From: an uncultured Flavobacteriales bacterium
GTDB taxonomy: Bacteria; Bacteroidota; Bacteroidia; Flavobacteriales_D; Crocinitomicaceae
Length of the DNA: 45,062 nucleotides
Assembly (NCBI GenBank): GCA_903823565.1
Contig: CAIJTF010000071.1
Location: 1 to 45,062 of the forward strand
Direction: 5' to 3'
The position numbers and the translations under genes are program-made. Position 1 is the first letter of the stretch; each line of letters begins with the position of its first letter. The notes beneath the pieces are model-generated. The model ran no database searches. It was given only the letters and a program-made list of their open reading frames with translations, and was not told the DNA's origin. Below, piece by piece: positions 42,260 to 45,062 of the stretch.

Positions 42260-43492
42260 TCAATTTTTGATAATAAGATTAGAAACAAAGCTATTTAATG
42301 TTTCTATTTGTTTCTTTCGATGTAATAATTTTATTTGTTCTTCTTTGTAATCTAGCTGTATATCGCCTTTCCATACCGCAATTGAATTTAATATCCCCCC
42401 TTTTATCTCCTCGATGGAAAAAAAGTCACATACAAAACCACTATTATAATCAAGGACTAATGACGCGGCTACGTCTTTTGGATCCACAAGGGCTAAAATA
42501 GGTCGTTTAACAGACAAATAATCAAAAAGTTTCCCGGTAAAAATGCCTTTTGCAGCACTTGGAGGGTGGATAAGTAACTGGCAGTCTGCTAAACATAATT
42601 TTTTTACCACTTCTTCATTATCCATTTGATCTAAAAAAATCACATGGGATTCTATTGACGGCGGTATTACAAAATTCTTGGGGGTTCCGAGAAACAATAT
42701 TTGCCATTTTTTAGGAAGTAGATTATCCTGATTTAGCTCCACTAATGCTTCAAAAAAAATGGTTGGCTTTCTATTACCATAAAAGGTCCCAGCATAAATA
42801 AAGGTGAATGTTTCGCTTTTTATATTCGTGGGTTCAATATCATGATCAAAACCGTTTCGAATTTCCAAAAAATCACATCTATTCGAACTCGTAATGCTTT
42901 TAAACCCCTCAATTATTGGGGTACTTACGGCAGTAATTAAATTCGCATTCCTCAATACTTTACGTTCAATTTTATTATAGTAGGCTCTTTCTCTTTCGGA
43001 TAACATCTGATTTAGACTCATTTCGTCTCTCATATCGGCTATCCAATAAGCATTTCTATATTGAGATTTCAACTCAAGCCCAACAATGTGGGAATCAACC
43101 GGAGAGAATGAGGTCAATAGGACATCAATGGTATCATGTTCTTTTTTGATTCTATTTAAAACCTTTCTGCTCCAGCCAGGGAAATCTTCTTTGGAAAAAA
43201 AACGAATTAATTTGTTGTTTAAAGAATATAAATTGTGCTTCCATTTTGACATTTTAGCCTTCTGCTTTCTTGTTCTAAAATACGTGTTGCCTGTAATGGT
43301 CTGAACGATGGCACCATGGTATTCGAATGAAGATTTTGTTTCACCATAAGAATACACTTTAATTTGATAGTTGCTTTGATCCCAATACTTGACAATGGAA
43401 TTTAATCGAAATGCTGCAATGTGGTTTGTTGGATAGAAAAAAGCACATACAATCACAAGTAATTTTTTATTCCCTAACTCTTTGCCTATCAT
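42260..43492 (-). CDS. glycosyltransferase family 4-like
   Basis: The 410-residue protein starts KLLVIVCAFFYPTNHIAAFR, has IADMRDEMSLNQM and LITAVSTPIIEGF, and the linker motif FTFIYAGTFYGNRKPTIFFEAL. The donor-site segment is KGIFTGKLFDYLSVKRPILAL, in which the family's first Glu is replaced. It begins inside the last 26 bases of the flippase gene. Specific sugar unknown. Confidence 0.85.
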   Translation of the reverse strand: MIGKELGNKKLLVIVCAFFYPTNHIAAFRLNSIVKYWDQSNYQIKVYSYGETKSSFEYHGAIVQTITGNTYFRTRKQKAKMSKWKHNLYSLNNKLIRFFSKEDFPGWSRKVLNRIKKEHDTIDVLLTSFSPVDSHIVGLELKSQYRNAYWIADMRDEMSLNQMLSERERAYYNKIERKVLRNANLITAVSTPIIEGFKSITSSNRCDFLEIRNGFDHDIEPTNIKSETFTFIYAGTFYGNRKPTIFFEALVELNQDNLLPKKWQILFLGTPKNFVIPPSIESHVIFLDQMDNEEVVKKLCLADCQLLIHPPSAAKGIFTGKLFDYLSVKRPILALVDPKDVAASLVLDYNSGFVCDFFSIEEIKGGILNSIAVWKGDIQLDYKEEQIKLLHRKKQIETLNSFVSNLIIKN

Positions 43493-44765
43493 TTTTCTTT
43501 ATTAATGAATAAATATAAAACAATGAATAAAAGGTAATCCCAAATTGTATCCAACTACTGATTATAAAAGTCAGCTCAATTTTATTGGAACTGCCATCAA
43601 AAACAATTGGCAAAAAGTAAAAACTAGCAATCTGTAATACAGATGAAATCAATCCAATGATAAAAAACGAACGTTGTTTGCCAAGAACCAACGGAATTAC
43701 GGATATCGGAGAAATAATAAAATTCGCCCATAACCAGGGTGTCATAATTTCAGAAAGTCTTCCTGAAAAGGCCCACTGTTCACCAAATACAAAGGAAAAC
43801 AATTCTTCTCCGTAAAAAAAGACGAGTAAAAACGGGAATATCGAAAGAAAAAACAAATACTTGATTACACTTTTTACCAAAGGCATCAGCTCCAAATCAC
43901 TCTTTTTAGCTTCAGATATTTTACTAAAAAATACTTGACCTAAAGAGGTTCCGACAATCATTAATGGTATTCGTAGCATTCGCATGGAATGATCAAATGC
44001 CCCAAAAACCTCGTCAGTAAACAAATAAACCAAAAGCAAAGCAACAAAAACATCCCGTAAGCTATCCGTCAAAGCATGAGGTAGGCTTGATAGAGGAAAA
44101 TCTTTGTATTTTCTTATAATTATTTGCATCCGCCTCTTTGTTTTAGTCTTCAAAGAAGATTTTTTTTGGACTAAAAAATCTTTAAAAAAATGAACAGATC
44201 CAATAATTAAACTAAACAAAAACGAAATCAACAATCCCCATTTGCCCAAATTCAAAAAACCAAATAATATTCTAGAGAAATGTAAGGTCAAAGAATTAGA
44301 CATTTTTGAATAGGAAATCTTTTTAAATTGTTTATTACGAATAGCCCAATTTGTACCTAAATTCATGAATGCTAGAAATAAAACACTTAAGATGAGTAAC
44401 GGCGTGATAATGAATATAAACTCACTATTTGACGTCCAAAATCCGTAGAGTAAATAACAAAAAAATGTGACAACGAGCGCGTAGGTTGTTGTTTTTAATG
44501 CAACTTCATACAATAAAAAGGCATGGTGATCTTTCTTCGGAATGGGTAGTGCAAATTCAAATCGAGCGGTAGATATTGTTGCCACGAGAACAATCCACCT
44601 GTGATAAACTCCAAATTCTCCCATCTCTGCAGGAGTATAGATTCTAGTAATAATTGGAGCCATAAGGTAACCGATCAATTGCGCAATGATAGTCCCTGAA
44701 AGCAGAATCGTTAAAGATTTAAAGAAATCTGTTTGTAGGTGGGTACGAATTCGTTTTATCGGCAT
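43467..44765 (-). CDS. lipid-linked oligosaccharide flippase (Wzx)
   Basis: A MOP-superfamily flippase of 432 residues with 12-14 hydrophobic segments that should turn the undecaprenyl-linked repeat unit to the periplasmic side. It starts with LTILLSGTIIAQLIGYLMAP and has TRIYTPAEMGEFGVYHRW, the usual Wzx N-terminal block, with basic residues between helices. It is the first gene of the locus on this strand, and a TATCTTTA (7 of 8 bases of the -7 consensus) ends 6 bases before its ATG. Confidence 0.9.
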   Translation of the reverse strand: MPIKRIRTHLQTDFFKSLTILLSGTIIAQLIGYLMAPIITRIYTPAEMGEFGVYHRWIVLVATISTARFEFALPIPKKDHHAFLLYEVALKTTTYALVVTFFCYLLYGFWTSNSEFIFIITPLLILSVLFLAFMNLGTNWAIRNKQFKKISYSKMSNSLTLHFSRILFGFLNLGKWGLLISFLFSLIIGSVHFFKDFLVQKKSSLKTKTKRRMQIIIRKYKDFPLSSLPHALTDSLRDVFVALLLVYLFTDEVFGAFDHSMRMLRIPLMIVGTSLGQVFFSKISEAKKSDLELMPLVKSVIKYLFFLSIFPFLLVFFYGEELFSFVFGEQWAFSGRLSEIMTPWLWANFIISPISVIPLVLGKQRSFFIIGLISSVLQIASFYFLPIVFDGSSNKIELTFIISSWIQFGITFYSLFYIYSLIKKNDRQRVRE

Positions 44766-45062
44766 CGTCGATAAAGATACAATGATTATATTTCTCGGCT
44801 AGGTCAAAATAAAATAAACGGGGCTAGGATTATTTTCCTAGGTTTCACCACAATAGCATTTTCGGCGAATAAATTGGTTGCAAATTCTCTGAAAAGTATA
44901 TTGCTAAAACTAAATTAGTTGAGCTTAGTAACTCGAGCTTTTATAAGTAGATAACGGTTAGAACCAACCGGGGTTTAATGAGGATCTTCCCGTTTAATCA
45001 TAGGTTTGTTTTAGAAATCAATGTCTTTGAAAACAGTACTTTAAAGAGTGGCGAATAAACCA
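44766..45062. other. intergenic region upstream of the polysaccharide locus
   Basis: No gene is supported in these 297 bases. Seen are an inverted repeat CTAGGA-TTATTT-TCCTAG (44824-44841), which on the minus strand is followed by a T-rich stretch and may end an upstream transcript, and a short CGGTT-AGAACC-AACCG repeat (about 44957-44972). The likely flippase promoter lies at 44766-44800. I see no JUMPStart-like element. Confidence 0.4.

Overview
The window looks like a chromosomal segment of a Bacteroidota bacterium, most likely of the order Flavobacteriales. The reasons are type IX secretion (T9SS) sorting domains of both type B (2968-5763) and type A (29166-29801), many small secreted beta-barrel-like and lipoprotein genes, PKD domains, and promoter boxes of the form TAnnTTTG/TAnnTTCG, the Bacteroidota -7 element. 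Three photolyase/cryptochrome genes fit a light-exposed, probably aquatic habitat. I cannot name a genus.

Layout. 1-300: edge fragment, two terminators and tRNA-Leu(GAG). 299-7680: small membrane protein, DUF6089-like outer-membrane protein, adenosine deaminase, a large T9SS-exported PKD protein, a SIMPL protein and two small envelope proteins. 7681-8234: non-coding or decayed DNA. 8235-13657: DASH cryptochrome, iron-sulfur (6-4)-type photolyase, an OmpA-like lipoprotein and a third photolyase-like flavoprotein. 13712-24074: an apparent lipid-tailoring region with two alkaline-phosphatase-superfamily hydrolases, an unknown membrane protein, two fatty acid desaturases, a fused fatty acyl-AMP ligase/acyl carrier/thioester reductase, a cytochrome P450 and a sulfotransferase. 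24017-33859: mostly housekeeping and envelope genes (gltX, folB, a 16-residue-repeat protein, CAP-domain lipoprotein, a nonsense-interrupted methyltransferase, T9SS cargo, PadR/PspC pair, aldose epimerase, DEAD-box helicase). 34295-44765: an AT-rich, single-strand surface-polysaccharide locus (flippase, four glycosyltransferases, two polymerase/ligase-like proteins, aminotransferase, initiating sugar phosphate transferase).

How the genes may work together. In the lipid region, a fatty acid could be desaturated, activated as acyl-AMP, loaded on the fused carrier domain, hydroxylated by the P450, released reductively as aldehyde or alcohol, and sulfated. No polyketide synthase module is present. 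This is the best candidate for an undescribed system, but product and order are inference. The polysaccharide locus has the parts of a Wzx/Wzy pathway.

Several broken genes are visible at region boundaries (about 7946-8230, 11020-11223, 24757-25058, 28532-29161, 34013-34273, 36226-36363). Five genes have a -7-like box only 4-5 bases before the start codon, which predicts leaderless transcripts.
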